A stretch of 64,000 bases of DNA from Lawsonella clevelandensis (GCF_001293125.1 NZ_CP009312.1:872608-936607), one strand, 5' to 3'. Shown: positions 39,289 through 49,082, numbered from the stretch's first letter. The notes: generated from the sequence alone by a model not told the origin. Translations and numbers: made by a program.

Positions 39289-39307
39289 TAGGTTAGCCTC
39301 ACCTAAT
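39289..39307. promoter_or_regulatory. DtxR/IdeR iron box upstream of the NRPS operon
   Basis: GTAGGTTAGCCTCACCTAA agrees with the 19-base DtxR/IdeR consensus TTAGGTTAGGCTAACCTAA at 16 positions. It lies 30 bases before the GTG start of NRPS 1 and overlaps a possible -10 element (TATATT on the minus strand). Iron-dependent repression of the five biosynthetic genes is the straightforward prediction. Confidence 0.85.
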
Positions 39308-39595
39308 ATAGACCGAGGGACAGAGTGAGACAATACCTATTCAGTTCGCCTGAAAATATCCCTATAGAGCTATCATAGAAACCCTTAAAAACCTTATGCG
39401 AACAGGCTTTTATGAACTATTTCGCACATGCGAATACATCTGCAAAAATTTCTACTGTGCTCCGATTTTGCAGCGTTGACATGGAGTTATAGGTCAAACA
39501 TCCATATTCTTTCCACATCACATATATGCACTTTTCTGCATCTCAATCTTCGGGAATTTTTATAAAAGTGGAACTTATTCCGTTGGGAAATACGA

Positions 39596-39635
39596 CGAGT
39601 GGGTGACGGCGGCCGCAACTACCATCACCCACTCG
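39596..39635 (-). terminator. hairpin after the GAPYG-repeat membrane protein gene
   Basis: Arms CGAGTGGGTGA and TCACCCACTCG, 18 bases apart, lie about 60 bases beyond the stop of the minus-strand gene. A strong T-tract is missing, so efficiency is uncertain. Confidence 0.5.
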
Positions 39636-39692
39636 GAGCACCATCACTATGGAATTACTTGATGAATAACAAGGGGGCACAACCCCCTATTG

Positions 39693-40679
39693 CTACTCCG
39701 GCTTAGCCTCGCGGAACTCATCACCCGCACGCTTCTCAGCCGCATCTGGCTGTGCAAACGGAGCAGTCTCATGCGGAGCCGGAGCCGGACGACCCTGCCC
39801 AAACTGGGACTCAGGGCCCTGCGGACCCACTGCCTCCGCACCACTCGGACGGCCATAGGGTGCGCCTATGGGGCCACCCGCCATCGGCGGCATCGGCTGA
39901 CCATACGGAGCACCAAAGGGAGCACCAGGTCCAGGCTGACCAGGCTGACCGAACGGGGCACCCGGGCCAGGCTGACCATACGGAGCACCATACGGAGCAC
40001 CATACGGAGCACCATAGGGGGCACCATACGGAGCACCCGGGCCAGATTGACCAGGCTGACCAGGCTGACCGTAGGGAGCACCATAGGGGGCACCATACGG
40101 AGCACCCGGGCCGGGCTGACCGTAGGGAGCACCAAACGGAGGCTGCGACTGCTGACGGGCAGCGCGCTTTGCCTTCATAGCACCCATGGCGGACTTCATC
40201 TCGGAGAAATCAACAGCCTCGCCACGCCAATAGACAGCCAGTGGACCAACCCACTCCAAGGCAAGCACCACAAACAAGAAAATCGTAGTGACAGAGTAGA
40301 ACGCCGGTACCACATACACCGCCGCCCCAATGGAGATGACGGTCGCCATGAGCAGCAGAACAGAACTGAGAATACGGTCCTGCGCCGCACCACGGCGCAG
40401 GTAAGCAGTGGAGTAAATGGCGAACGGCAGAAGCAGCGCCAGCAGCACCACGAAGGCAATGAACTTGCCGTTAATGTCTACACCCTGCTGGAGAGCATTG
40501 GACTCCTGAGCAGCCAGCGGACCCAGCTGGGCCAGCAGCACGCCGAACACAAAGAGAACAACGATATGCCCGAAGCGGAAGGTCTCCAGCGCAATATTGG
40601 GGTGGAGACGATGGTCCGAACGCTTAACAGGTGCATCCTGCGGTGCATCTGGGAAGAAAGAATCCTGCGGGGAGGTCAT
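39693..40679 (-). CDS. membrane protein with GAPYG-repeat C-terminal tail
   Basis: I do not recognise a family. The 328-residue product has a short polar N-terminus, four hydrophobic segments between about residues 35 and 155 (for example IVVLFVFGVLLAQLG and TTIFLFVVLALEWVG), then a basic stretch and a 130-residue proline/glycine/tyrosine-rich tail built of GAPYG and GQPGQP units. Such tails are common on mycolata membrane and cell-division-associated proteins and are probably disordered. The ATG at 40679 has AAGGAG eight bases upstream; an upstream extension lacks support. It is not obviously co-transcribed with serS, since a hairpin lies between them. Confidence 0.7.
   Translation of the reverse strand: MTSPQDSFFPDAPQDAPVKRSDHRLHPNIALETFRFGHIVVLFVFGVLLAQLGPLAAQESNALQQGVDINGKFIAFVVLLALLLPFAIYSTAYLRRGAAQDRILSSVLLLMATVISIGAAVYVVPAFYSVTTIFLFVVLALEWVGPLAVYWRGEAVDFSEMKSAMGAMKAKRAARQQSQPPFGAPYGQPGPGAPYGAPYGAPYGQPGQPGQSGPGAPYGAPYGAPYGAPYGAPYGQPGPGAPFGQPGQPGPGAPFGAPYGQPMPPMAGGPIGAPYGRPSGAEAVGPQGPESQFGQGRPAPAPHETAPFAQPDAAEKRAGDEFREAKPE
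39898..40137. repeat. in-gene short tandem repeats encoding GAPYG units
   Basis: Multiple direct copies of a 12-base unit (ACCATACGGAGC and close variants), interspersed with CAGGCTGACC units, encode the GAPYG/GQPGQ tail of the membrane protein. Several consecutive copies are identical at the DNA level, so the tract is prone to slippage and may vary in length between strains. Confidence 0.8.
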
Positions 40680-40788
40680 GTAGTCAACTCCTTTGATAGG
40701 CCGCCACCGAACTAGCGGCACCGTATCCTTCCATCATTCCAAGAAAGCTGGCAATGAGCACCCCTAACCACAATAATCTCGAAACGCC

Positions 40789-40832
40789 CTCACCTACGTG
40801 GTGAGCTATACCAGGCCATCCACGTAGGTGAG
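40789..40832 (-). terminator. hairpin after serS
   Basis: Perfect 13-base arms (CTCACCTACGTGG and its complement) with an 18-base loop, about 50 bases beyond the serS stop on the minus strand. No long T-tract follows; it may be a weak terminator or a regulatory palindrome. Confidence 0.5.
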
Positions 40833-40885
40833 GAACAACGAGAGTAAAAACGGGTTAACGAAAAACGCGTTACCGAGACAACAGG

Positions 40886-42154
40886 TTAGCGGGGTTCGAT
40901 AATCTCGAGGCCAATGTAGGGGCGCAGCGCCTCCGGCACCACAATGGCCCCATCCTCCTGCTGATGATTCTCCATAATGGCCACCAGCCAGCGCGTCGTC
41001 GCCAAAGTGCCATTGAGGGTAGCAGCAACCTGGGGCTTACCATTCTCATCGCGGTAACGCACATTCAGGCGGCGAGCCTGGAAGGTCGTGCAGTTCGACG
41101 TGGAGGTCAACTCGCGGTAGCAGTTCTGGCTAGGCACCCAGCCCTCACAGTCGAACTTACGGGCCGCGGACATACCCAAGTCCCCACCGGCAATATCAAT
41201 AACCCGGTACGGTACCTCGACCAAGCCCAGCATTTCACGCTCCCAGCCCAGCAGACGCTGATGCTCCTCGTGCGCATCCTCCGGCCGGCAGTAGCTAAAC
41301 ATCTCCACCTTATTGAATTGGTGGACGCGAATAATGCCGCGGGTGTCCTTACCGTAGGAGCCGGCCTCACGGCGGAAGCAGCTGGAGTAGCCGGAGTAGC
41401 GCAGCGGACCCTCGGACAGATCAATGATCTCATCCTTGTGGTAGCCGGCCAGTGCTACCTCACTGGTCCCCACCAAGTACAGGTCATCCGTCCCCAGATG
41501 GTAGATCTCGTCGTCATGCTGCACGTTAAAGCCCGTGCCCTGCATGATCTCCGGGAGTACCAGCACAGGCGGAATCATCATGGTGAAGCCATGCTCCACC
41601 GCCTTCTTTACCGCCAACTGGGTGAGCGCCATCTCCAGCAGCGCACCCGCACCCTTCAAGAAGTAGAAGCGGGAGCCAGACACCTTCACGCCACGCTGCA
41701 TGTCCAGGATGTCGCACATCTCGGCCAGCTCCAAGTGGTCGCGTACCGGGAAGGAAAACTCGGGAACCGTGCCCACTTCCTCCAGCACCACGAAGTCATC
41801 CTCGCCGCCAGCCGGGGCACCGTCCTCCACCATATTGGGAAGCAGGCGCTGCAGCTCCTCCACCTTAGCTTCGGCCTCGCGCTGCGCTACCTCCGCCTCT
41901 TTCACCTTGGCGGCCAGCCCCTTCGCTTCCGCCAGCAGGGCGGGACGGTCCTCCTGAGAGGATGCGCCGATCTTCTTGCCGAAGGTCTTTTGCTCGTTGC
42001 GGAGGGCGTCCGCGGACTGGATAGCGGCACGCCGCGATTCGTCAGCTACCAACAGATCGTCCACCAGCGCAGGGTTCTCCCCACGGGTACGCTGCGAGGT
42101 GCGGACGGCATCAGGGTTTTCACGCAAGAATTTAAGATCGATCACGCTCCTCAT
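40886..42154 (-). CDS. serS: seryl-tRNA synthetase
   Basis: Charges tRNA(Ser) with serine. The 422-residue protein has the N-terminal coiled-coil tRNA-binding arm (starting [15 protein letters not shown], then the long helical hairpin to about residue 110) and a class II catalytic core with motif 2 ([17 protein letters not shown]) and motif 3 ([17 protein letters not shown]). Length is normal. The ATG at 42154 gives MRSVIDL; a GTG two codons later would give the usual first residues but lies too close to the GGAG. The neighbouring septum-formation gene is divergent, as for Rv3834c/Rv3835 in M. tuberculosis. Confidence 0.96.
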   Translation of the reverse strand: MRSVIDLKFLRENPDAVRTSQRTRGENPALVDDLLVADESRRAAIQSADALRNEQKTFGKKIGASSQEDRPALLAEAKGLAAKVKEAEVAQREAEAKVEELQRLLPNMVEDGAPAGGEDDFVVLEEVGTVPEFSFPVRDHLELAEMCDILDMQRGVKVSGSRFYFLKGAGALLEMALTQLAVKKAVEHGFTMMIPPVLVLPEIMQGTGFNVQHDDEIYHLGTDDLYLVGTSEVALAGYHKDEIIDLSEGPLRYSGYSSCFRREAGSYGKDTRGIIRVHQFNKVEMFSYCRPEDAHEEHQRLLGWEREMLGLVEVPYRVIDIAGGDLGMSAARKFDCEGWVPSQNCYRELTSTSNCTTFQARRLNVRYRDENGKPQVAATLNGTLATTRWLVAIMENHQQEDGAIVVPEALRPYIGLEIIEPR

Positions 42155-42262
42155 ACTAGTACGTTTCCGCGCTTATCCCAGCTTGCTGGCGCGTACCCGG
42201 TACCCCACCCACCTGGCAGAAAAGCCCCCAACAACTACCCCTCGGCATGAAAAGCGTGCACA

Positions 42263-43438
42263 ATGGGGGTAATGGCACGCTCACACAAGAACGGCGCCCG
42301 CGCCGATAAGCACAAGAACCGGCAGCGCACCCGCAGCCCCAGGAAGCTGCTGTCCGCTGCCGAAACCGCTGGCATGTTCGCAGACCAGCAGGGTGACGGC
42401 ACTGCCGCCCCCGCCCGCTGGAGCCGCCGCCGCTGGCTCATCACCGTAGCCGCCGTGGTAGTGGGCGCCATCCTCGTCGCCCTCCTCATCAACCTCACCG
42501 TGGACAAAACCACCAGACACCCCAACAAACTGTCTGTGGCGGGGGCTGTACAGGCGGGCCCAGAATTCGCACATGCCAGCATGGGCTCCTGCCTCAACTG
42601 GAACGACAAAAACCCCGGTGACCAGATCAGCTCCCTGGAAGAAGTCCCCTGCGAGGACAACCACCGCTTTGAGGTGGCGGGCATCATCGACCTCACCATG
42701 TACCCCTCCCAGCGGTTCGGGGAAAACGCCGACCCGCTCAGCGCCGAACAGGTGGAAAGCCTCCGCCTTGGGGTGTGCCGCCCCCTCGTCGACTCCTACC
42801 TGCCGCAAGGCCTCGACCCCGCCGGGCGGTTCCGCGTCGGCCTGCTCCACCCCGACGTGGGCGCCTGGAAAAACGGCGACCGCACCCTGGTGTGTGGCAT
42901 CGAGGCCACCAACACGGCCAGCCCCGAGTTCTCCGGCAAAGTGGGTAAACAGGACCAGTCTGTCAGCTGGGCTAACGGCGCGTGCGTCTATGTGAACCCG
43001 GAGCGCCGCTACGACGTCCAGGAGGTGGACTGCCGCAACCCGCACATGATGGAGATTGTGGGCACCGTGGATCTCGCCGCCACGTTCGGCGACCGCCTGC
43101 CCAGCAAGAAGGCCCAAAACGCGTATTCGGAGAAACAGTGCGTAGCGCTGGCGACCAGCTACATGGGTGGCCCCAACCAGCTACGCAATACGACGTTGAC
43201 GGTGTTGTGGTCCCGTGTATCCCTCGCTGGCTGGAATGCTGGGTCTCGCAAGGTGACGTGTTCCCTGGCGAAGTCGGGGAAGAATGGGTTCGCTACCCTG
43301 GAAGGTTCCGCGAAGGGCGCCTTCACTATTGATGGGAATAAACCACGGAAGCCCAGCAAGCTGCCACCGCGTGGTAACCAGCAGCTGCCCGATATGAGCA
43401 ATGACCCGTTGCTCGAGAACTCTGTCCCCGGTCTCTAA
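42263..43438 (+). CDS. septum-formation family membrane protein (Rv3835-like)
   Basis: A single-pass membrane protein of 391 residues: a basic cytoplasmic N-terminus, one transmembrane helix around residues 55-80 (LITVAAVVVGAILVALLI), then an exported region with two related halves of the septum-formation domain (PF13845). Each half shows a CLNW/CVYV start, a VPC/VDC...H element and a D-L segment, with cysteines that may pair. A proline/lysine-rich C-terminus follows. Next to serS it corresponds in position to Rv3835 of M. tuberculosis. An alternative ATG lies three codons downstream at 42272. The exact biochemical role is unknown. Confidence 0.78.
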   Translation: MGVMARSHKNGARADKHKNRQRTRSPRKLLSAAETAGMFADQQGDGTAAPARWSRRRWLITVAAVVVGAILVALLINLTVDKTTRHPNKLSVAGAVQAGPEFAHASMGSCLNWNDKNPGDQISSLEEVPCEDNHRFEVAGIIDLTMYPSQRFGENADPLSAEQVESLRLGVCRPLVDSYLPQGLDPAGRFRVGLLHPDVGAWKNGDRTLVCGIEATNTASPEFSGKVGKQDQSVSWANGACVYVNPERRYDVQEVDCRNPHMMEIVGTVDLAATFGDRLPSKKAQNAYSEKQCVALATSYMGGPNQLRNTTLTVLWSRVSLAGWNAGSRKVTCSLAKSGKNGFATLEGSAKGAFTIDGNKPRKPSKLPPRGNQQLPDMSNDPLLENSVPGL

Positions 43439-43557
43439 GCAGCGTCCTCGGCACCCTTCTCGGCCCGCTCCCCTCTGGGTATGCCCGCTCAGTCAGCTTC
43501 GGTGCTCATCGCACGCGGCCTCCTCAGCAGCCCTGATGTGCAGACGGCACGCTTGCT

Positions 43558-44556
43558 CTAGCGGGCGTTATCGAAGGTAGGGTTGACGCCCGGCGTGTTG
43601 TTCGCTTTCCCCAAGGCCGCGGACTGGAGCGGATCGTGGTAGTCGGGGTCGTCGTATTCCTCCGGCACGGTGCACACAAAGGGTGGCTCGTCGTCGCCCC
43701 AGCTCAGCACCTGCCACTCCCACCGCAGCATGTCGTCCCAGGATGGGGCGGCACCATCATCGTCTCCACTAGTAGGCATATCCGTGGTGCGGCGCGCTGG
43801 GACCAACTCGACCGTTTGTGTGTTGGTGAGGAAGTTCCAGTAGGCGTAGCGCTTGTCCACGTCTGGTACCAGCATGGTAGTAAAGATGCGGATGACGGCA
43901 CCATGGCTCACTAGCAGCACATTTTTCGGGCTCCAACTGGGGGCATTAGCGTCTTCCACTGCGTCAGCGTTCTCCACTGTTGCTGTGGCCTCGGCTGTGA
44001 AACCAGCTTTGATCTCAGTTTTTGCTCCGGTTTCGCGGCCTGCCCCAATCCCAGCCCCGGCCCGATGGAGCTGCGGGAGCGCAAACTCACGGTAGAGACC
44101 CAACGCTGTCGGGGCGTAGCGGGCGAAAATCTGGCGGGCGGACTCCCCCAACGGGCCCGGCGTGGCAGTGTCCACGTCCCCCTGCAGCCAGCTGTAGTAG
44201 GTGCGCAGCCACTGCTTCATAATGTTCGGGTTGTCCTTGATGGTGGCGTTCTCCCAGTCCCCCACCTGCGTCTCGAAGATGCCGGGCACAATCCGCAGCT
44301 CCGGAAACTCTTCATCCGACAGGTTCGGGTTGGCCTCATGCATGCCCTGGAGAACCAGCCGGCCGGTTTGGCGAGCCCGCAGCGCCTCCGAGGTGGCCAC
44401 CACTGCCAGACTGCGGGGGTCGGTGGCGCGCCCCCACTCTAGTGCCTGCTGCATACCCGCGGGGGTCAGGGAGGTGCCGGGGAGGTCGGTGTCGAGGATG
44501 CCCTGGACATTCGCTTCGGTTTGGCCGTGGCGGAGCAACACTAGGTGGGGGATCAT
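43558..44556 (-). CDS. histidine phosphatase (phosphoglycerate-mutase-like, Rv3837c-like)
   Basis: A 332-residue member of the histidine phosphatase superfamily. The catalytic motif is [10 protein letters not shown] at residues 7-16, the acid residue is likely in [10 protein letters not shown], and the second histidine is in LVSHGAV. Between the core halves lies an alanine/glutamate-rich insertion (about residues 165-205), and a tail rich in Asp and Pro follows the core. The position between the septum-formation gene and pheA matches Rv3837c. A true glycolytic mutase is less likely than a phosphatase of unknown substrate. Confidence 0.82.
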
Positions 44557-44598
44557 AAACTTTCCTTGCTTCGGGGCGGTTGTGGGGGCGAATGACAG

Positions 44599-45522
44599 TT
44601 AGGCGTTGTCGCCGCGGCGCAACTGCTCTACCCACTCCAGAGAGGGCTGGAAGTCTGGGGGCATCGAGCCACCATCCCGGTAGGCGGGCCAGGAACCCAG
44701 GTAGCGGACCCATTCGGCGCGCCGGTAGAGGGCCTGCAGGGTTTCCGCCACGGCAGCATCATCGATGTGGCCGACGCAATCAATGTAGAAGTTATAGGTG
44801 CCAAACTTTTCGCGGGTAGGGCGGGACTCGATGCGGGACAGATCCACACCGCGTAAACCAAACTCGTTCATGGCATTGACCAGTGTGCCTGGCTTGTTGG
44901 GAAGGCGGAACACCACGGAAGTGCGGTCTGCGCCGGTACGCGGGGTGGGGGCGGCCGGCTTCCCCACCAGAATGAACCGGGTGTAGGCGCCCTGCACATC
45001 GGCGATGCCGGCAGCCAGACTGACCAGACCCAGGATTTCCCCGGCACGGGCGGGGGCGACGGCGGCGTCAAGGCGTCCCCGTACGACATCTTCGGCGGCG
45101 GCGGCCGTGGAGTTGGTGATGACAGTGCCCACACCTGGTAGGTAGTGTTCCGACCACTGGCGTACTTGTGCGAGGGCCACCGGGTGGGATCCGACGGTGT
45201 GAATGTCGTGAAGCTCCGTACCCTCCCTTACCAGAAGGGAAAACACCACGGGCACTTCGGTTTCTGCAAAAATCTGGAGGCGGTCTCCACGGGCTAGACT
45301 ATCCAGAGTGGTGGTGACGGGCCCATCAACAAAGTTTTCGGTGGGTACCAGGGCAAAGTCGGCGGCACCATCCCGCACCATCTGTAGTGCTTCCTGCGGA
45401 GTAGCTGCCGGGATTGCCTGCTCGACCTCCTGCAGGACGGGTAGTGGCTTATCGGCAATAATTTGTCGCAGCGCTGCCTCGCTGAACGTGCCGACAGGGC
45501 CGAGGAATGAAATGCTGGTCAC
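44599..45522 (-). CDS. pheA: prephenate dehydratase
   Basis: Converts prephenate to phenylpyruvate in phenylalanine synthesis. The 307-residue protein starts with FLGPVGTFSEAALRQ and has the catalytic domain to about residue 190, with the family TRF motif seen as YTRFILVGK. A C-terminal ACT domain near 200-285 (GLRGVDLSRIESRPT) binds phenylalanine for feedback control; the ESRPT motif is the known ligand-binding element. It follows the Rv3838c position in the conserved block. The upstream gap to the next minus-strand gene is 29 bases, so the two may be co-transcribed. Confidence 0.95.
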   Translation of the reverse strand: MTSISFLGPVGTFSEAALRQIIADKPLPVLQEVEQAIPAATPQEALQMVRDGAADFALVPTENFVDGPVTTTLDSLARGDRLQIFAETEVPVVFSLLVREGTELHDIHTVGSHPVALAQVRQWSEHYLPGVGTVITNSTAAAAEDVVRGRLDAAVAPARAGEILGLVSLAAGIADVQGAYTRFILVGKPAAPTPRTGADRTSVVFRLPNKPGTLVNAMNEFGLRGVDLSRIESRPTREKFGTYNFYIDCVGHIDDAAVAETLQALYRRAEWVRYLGSWPAYRDGGSMPPDFQPSLEWVEQLRRGDNA

Positions 45523-45551
45523 GTTCCCAGCTTACCCAACAGTTCTGCCCG

Positions 45552-46460
45552 CTAGGCGTCGATAGAGGCTTCTCCGCACACCAGAATAAATTCGCCACGT
45601 TCCGCATGCCAGCACACCAGGCCAATGACGGACTCACGGATGGTTCGCATTTGTGCGGCTTCACTTGCCCGGGAATCCAGGTTCATTGCCCCCGATACCA
45701 GTGCGCATGCTAGCGGATACTTCGGGTTGTAGGTGGAGAGCATGCGGCTCAGATCCTTGCGGTTTTTCACCATTGCACAGTGCAGATGGACACCCCCGTT
45801 AATGAAGTAGGGTAGGCCCGAGCCCTTCGCCAGGTGGTCGCTCATCATCACTGTTTGGGCGGGGAAGTGGCCCGACAGGTAGCCGAAGAGTTCCCCACGG
45901 GTGGGGATGAGGAGGGCGATAGGCAGGGTGGACTCTGACATCTCGTCTACGTCGAGCCAGGTGCATCCTTCGTCGAAGGAGCTGCGGAGGTTCTTGTCAA
46001 GGGTGGTACGGGCAACCTGAATGATGCGGGTGCCGTCCACCACAACTCCGCCTATTTCGGCGGCATCGGCCACCGCTTGCGCCACTGTACGCTCCGCAGG
46101 GCCTGTGACGATGGTCACATCTTTGTCGTCATCTGAGGTCACCTCTGACTCCACAACCCCCTGCACCGCAGCACCGCCGTCACCCCCCACAGCAACAGCC
46201 TCCTGCACCGCCCGCACCTTCCGACGATGCGACAACACTCCATACACAAACAGCAAAAGCCCTGCAACAACAAGGAAAATACCGTACAACACGTTACGAA
46301 TCGTGGTGCCATCCGCAGAATGGCCCCCGAACGGCAACAACTTCGGAACAGCGAGCATCGCCACACCGAGACCGAAAAGCACCACTCCCACAAGGGACAA
46401 GAGAACGGTACGAACACTCACTTTGACAGCATTACCTGGATGATCGTTATGCGTGGGCAC
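45552..46460 (-). CDS. conserved membrane protein (Rv3839-like position)
   Basis: About 302 residues with two closely spaced transmembrane helices near the N-terminus (VLLSLVGVVLFGLGVAMLA and LYGIFLVVAGLLLFVYG), then a soluble domain of about 200 residues without a family I can name. Position between pheA and the LytR-type gene corresponds to Rv3839. The start is uncertain: a frame continues upstream across the divergent LytR start, which is unlikely. I chose the GTG at 46460, with AGAG eight bases ahead; a GTG at 46421 is another option. Confidence 0.6.
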   Translation of the reverse strand: MPTHNDHPGNAVKVSVRTVLLSLVGVVLFGLGVAMLAVPKLLPFGGHSADGTTIRNVLYGIFLVVAGLLLFVYGVLSHRRKVRAVQEAVAVGGDGGAAVQGVVESEVTSDDDKDVTIVTGPAERTVAQAVADAAEIGGVVVDGTRIIQVARTTLDKNLRSSFDEGCTWLDVDEMSESTLPIALLIPTRGELFGYLSGHFPAQTVMMSDHLAKGSGLPYFINGGVHLHCAMVKNRKDLSRMLSTYNPKYPLACALVSGAMNLDSRASEAAQMRTIRESVIGLVCWHAERGEFILVCGEASIDA

Positions 46461-46494
46461 GTGAAAAACTCTACCTTTCGCTAATCTATAAGGC

Positions 46495-47886
46495 ATGGAT
46501 GCCACTCCCAAGGGTCGGTCTTCCCGCCGATCTCGCCGGGGTAAGAAAAACGCCTCGGAGAACACGTACGCAGCGCCGCAGCAACCCGAATACTGGGACG
46601 CCGCTGCTGGACGGTGGGTGAACCACGCCCCGAAGCCCAAAAACAGTCGCCCCAGCGGCCCTGCCCAACGCCGCGCCCGGCGCATTAACCCCACCAAAGC
46701 TGCCGACGCCCAGCCCTACCAAGGCCCGCGCCCAGACGCCGACTGGCGACCCTCCACCGCGGACGACTCCATCGGCGCCGCCTACCGCAGCAACTTCAAC
46801 GTCACCCCCAGCACCCCTACCGGCGACCCCTACCCACCCGGCAGCCCCTACGTCGCTGGCGGCTACCCACCCTACGGACCCGTCCCCCCCTACGACACTG
46901 ACGACAATGCCGAAGCAGGGCGGCCCGGCATCCTCACCACTCTCCGAAAAATCGGCAAGACCGTCAAGTGGATCCTCATCGCCCTCATCATCCTCGCCCT
47001 CGGCAGCGGAACCGCCGGAGCCATCACGTTCAGCACTAACGTCACCCGCATCGACGCACTCAGCGAACACATGATCGGCCGCACCAGCGGCATCAACTGG
47101 CTACTCGTCGGCTCCGACTCCCGTGCCGGCCTGTCCACCAGCAAACAGAAGAAGCTCGACACTGGCGGCGACCTGGGCTCGCAACGCACCGACACCATCA
47201 TGCTCATGCACATCCCCTACGGTGGTGGGCAGCGCATACTGGTGTCTATCCCGCGCGACTCCTACGTCAACATCCCCGGCTACGGCATGGGTAAGATCAA
47301 CTCCTCCTTCGCCCTCGGCGGGCCGCAACTGCTGGTGAAAACCATCGAGCAGGCTGCTGGCGTACACATAAACCACTACATGGAGATCGGCCTCGGCGGC
47401 TTTGCCGACATGACCGACGCCATTGAAGGTGTGAAAATCTGCCCCAAGTACCCCATCAACGACCCCTACGCCGGCCTCTACATTAAAGCCGGCTGCCAGG
47501 TAGCCGATGGCAAGGTGGCCCTGGGCTACGTCCGTTCCCGCCAAACCCCGCGCGGCGACCTGGACCGCGTCACCCACCAACGGGAATTCCTGGAGAGCTT
47601 CGTCAAGAAGGCCGCCGGCCCTGCCACCATACTCAACCCCTTCGACTTCTACCCCCTGATGAAGGCGGCCGGTAGCTCCCTCACTATCGACAAAAAGACC
47701 TACGTCATCAACCTGGCATGGCTACTCTTCAACCTGTTCCGCGACCACATCATGACCACCATCCCCATCGGTGACATGGTGACGAACGAGGCAGGCGCCG
47801 TGGTGCTATGGAACGACGACACCACCCAATTCTGGGGACACATCGCCCAGGGCACCGATATTCCCGACTTTCTCTTGAGCAATTAG
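46495..47886 (+). CDS. LytR-CpsA-Psr family cell-wall ligase (Rv3840-like)
   Basis: A 463-residue membrane-anchored enzyme. Residues 1-150 are cytoplasmic and rich in Pro, Tyr and Arg; a transmembrane helix follows near 155-180; then the LCP domain begins at NWLLVGSDSRAG and continues through RTDTIMLMH, SIPRDSYV, KINSSFALGG and VRSRQTPRGDLDR. The conserved Arg and Asp residues bind a polyprenyl-phosphate substrate. LCP enzymes of mycolata attach arabinogalactan to peptidoglycan. The C-terminal LytR domain seen in some members is absent. It is divergent from the Rv3839-like gene. Confidence 0.9.
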   Translation: MDATPKGRSSRRSRRGKKNASENTYAAPQQPEYWDAAAGRWVNHAPKPKNSRPSGPAQRRARRINPTKAADAQPYQGPRPDADWRPSTADDSIGAAYRSNFNVTPSTPTGDPYPPGSPYVAGGYPPYGPVPPYDTDDNAEAGRPGILTTLRKIGKTVKWILIALIILALGSGTAGAITFSTNVTRIDALSEHMIGRTSGINWLLVGSDSRAGLSTSKQKKLDTGGDLGSQRTDTIMLMHIPYGGGQRILVSIPRDSYVNIPGYGMGKINSSFALGGPQLLVKTIEQAAGVHINHYMEIGLGGFADMTDAIEGVKICPKYPINDPYAGLYIKAGCQVADGKVALGYVRSRQTPRGDLDRVTHQREFLESFVKKAAGPATILNPFDFYPLMKAAGSSLTIDKKTYVINLAWLLFNLFRDHIMTTIPIGDMVTNEAGAVVLWNDDTTQFWGHIAQGTDIPDFLLSN

Positions 47887-47925
47887 CGAAGCAGCTGAAG
47901 TAGGCACCGCTTACTGAGCAACGAG

Positions 47926-47970
47926 CACGCACCGCCCCGCTGGACCGTGTGGTCTGCGGGGCGGTGCGTG
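47926..47970. terminator. bidirectional hairpin between LytR-type gene and DUF5926
   Basis: Arms of 15 bases (CACGCACCGCCCCGC and its complement) with a 15-base loop lie between convergent genes. GC-rich, followed by TTAA. A shared terminator is likely. Confidence 0.75.
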
Positions 47971-48006
47971 TTAAGGAGTGAGATGCATGTGGAAGGGGGA
48001 TTACAC

Positions 48007-48912
48007 CTAGCGGATGGTGACTTGGCGAGAGTTGAGGAGGTTGCGAGAGTTGCGTTCTGCGGCGGTGAGAGGGTCGGTGGCGGCGAGCGCTTTCTCCATG
48101 GTGTCACCAAGGGTATCGAGGGCGGCCTGCCAGTGGTCAGCAGGTTGGGTGCGGTCGACATCGAAGACGGGGACGAGGAGACCATAGGCGCGGAACATAC
48201 CGGCGTAGCGGGATCCTTCACCAAGAGTGAGTTGGTGGGCGGCGTGGAGACGGGCAAGGGCGGTGAACATGTCGTCTTCGTTTTCGGGGCGAACCCAGCG
48301 CACGTGGCCTTTTTCGCGGGTATCGACCCACCAGGCGGCACCGGTGGCGGTGTCGAGGCGGCGGGAGATCATCATGGTGTCGTTGGCGGCGCGGATGCTC
48401 TGTGCAGTTTGTGGGTCGAGGGTGCTGGTGTCGGGTACCCACCAGTTGAAGTCGTCGTAGACGTCGATCTGGGGGTGGAGATCGGCAGGCAGGTAGGTGC
48501 CAAGGGAAGGGGTGGTGTCGGTGCCGCCGGCGGTGCGGAGGACGTCGCCGGGTTGCGCCTGAAGGACCCATTGGATGGCGGCGGCGATGTCGCTGGCGGG
48601 GTAGTTGGAGGGTTGGGCAGATTGGACACCTACCATGCGGAGCCCGCCGAATTGTTCTTCGAGGCGGTGAGCGGCGACGGCGCCGGGGAGGATGGTGCAG
48701 ATGCGGACAGTTTCACCGTCGATGGTGATGTCGAAGGCGGCTGAAGCGACGAACTCCCGCATGGCGATGAGGTCGCACTCAACTCCGGTGGTGTGGAAGG
48801 GGCGCGGATCGACGGCGAGGGCGGCGCGGGCGGCGGCGCGGGCGGCGAGTTTGGCCTGGCGGCGACTCATTCCAGCGGGCAGATCGGCGGTGTTCTTGTT
48901 CTTCTTAGCCAT
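48007..48912 (-). CDS. DUF5926 family protein
   Basis: A 301-residue soluble protein found widely in Actinobacteria and known as DUF5926; its function is unknown. The N-terminus is basic (MAKKNKNTADL), followed by the family-typical GMSRRQAKLAARAAARAAL segment, then a mixed alpha/beta region with acidic patches and conserved tryptophans (NWWVPD, AAWWVDT). I see no transmembrane segment and no catalytic motif. It stands alone, convergent with the LytR-type gene and divergent from the Tat-exported esterase. Confidence 0.75.
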   Translation of the reverse strand: MAKKNKNTADLPAGMSRRQAKLAARAAARAALAVDPRPFHTTGVECDLIAMREFVASAAFDITIDGETVRICTILPGAVAAHRLEEQFGGLRMVGVQSAQPSNYPASDIAAAIQWVLQAQPGDVLRTAGGTDTTPSLGTYLPADLHPQIDVYDDFNWWVPDTSTLDPQTAQSIRAANDTMMISRRLDTATGAAWWVDTREKGHVRWVRPENEDDMFTALARLHAAHQLTLGEGSRYAGMFRAYGLLVPVFDVDRTQPADHWQAALDTLGDTMEKALAATDPLTAAERNSRNLLNSRQVTIR

Positions 48913-49082
48913 GTTCCTTAACTTACTGGGTGGTGACGGCAGTTGTCATGGTGTGGGGTGGCATTTGGGCGGTGGTTCGGGGTGGGATGGTGTAACGATT
49001 TGCTACTTCCTCCCCATAAGAAGAATGGGTAGGATTCCTGTAGGAGATTTGACCTGCCTGTGTGAGAAAGGGAGCACTACCT

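Larger units (their letters stand above)
39260..39692. other. intergenic region with the siderophore promoter
   Basis: An AT-rich, non-coding stretch upstream of the NRPS operon. It contains the iron box at 39289-39307, a TATATT hexamer on the minus strand overlapping the box edge (possible -10), and about 250 bases with no feature I can name. A hairpin near the far end belongs to the next gene. Its base composition is clearly more AT-rich than the genes on either side. Confidence 0.5.

Noticed and set aside
39898-40137. Short repeats resembling a CRISPR array
   Set aside because: The units are 9-15 bases without unique spacers and keep the reading frame of the membrane protein.
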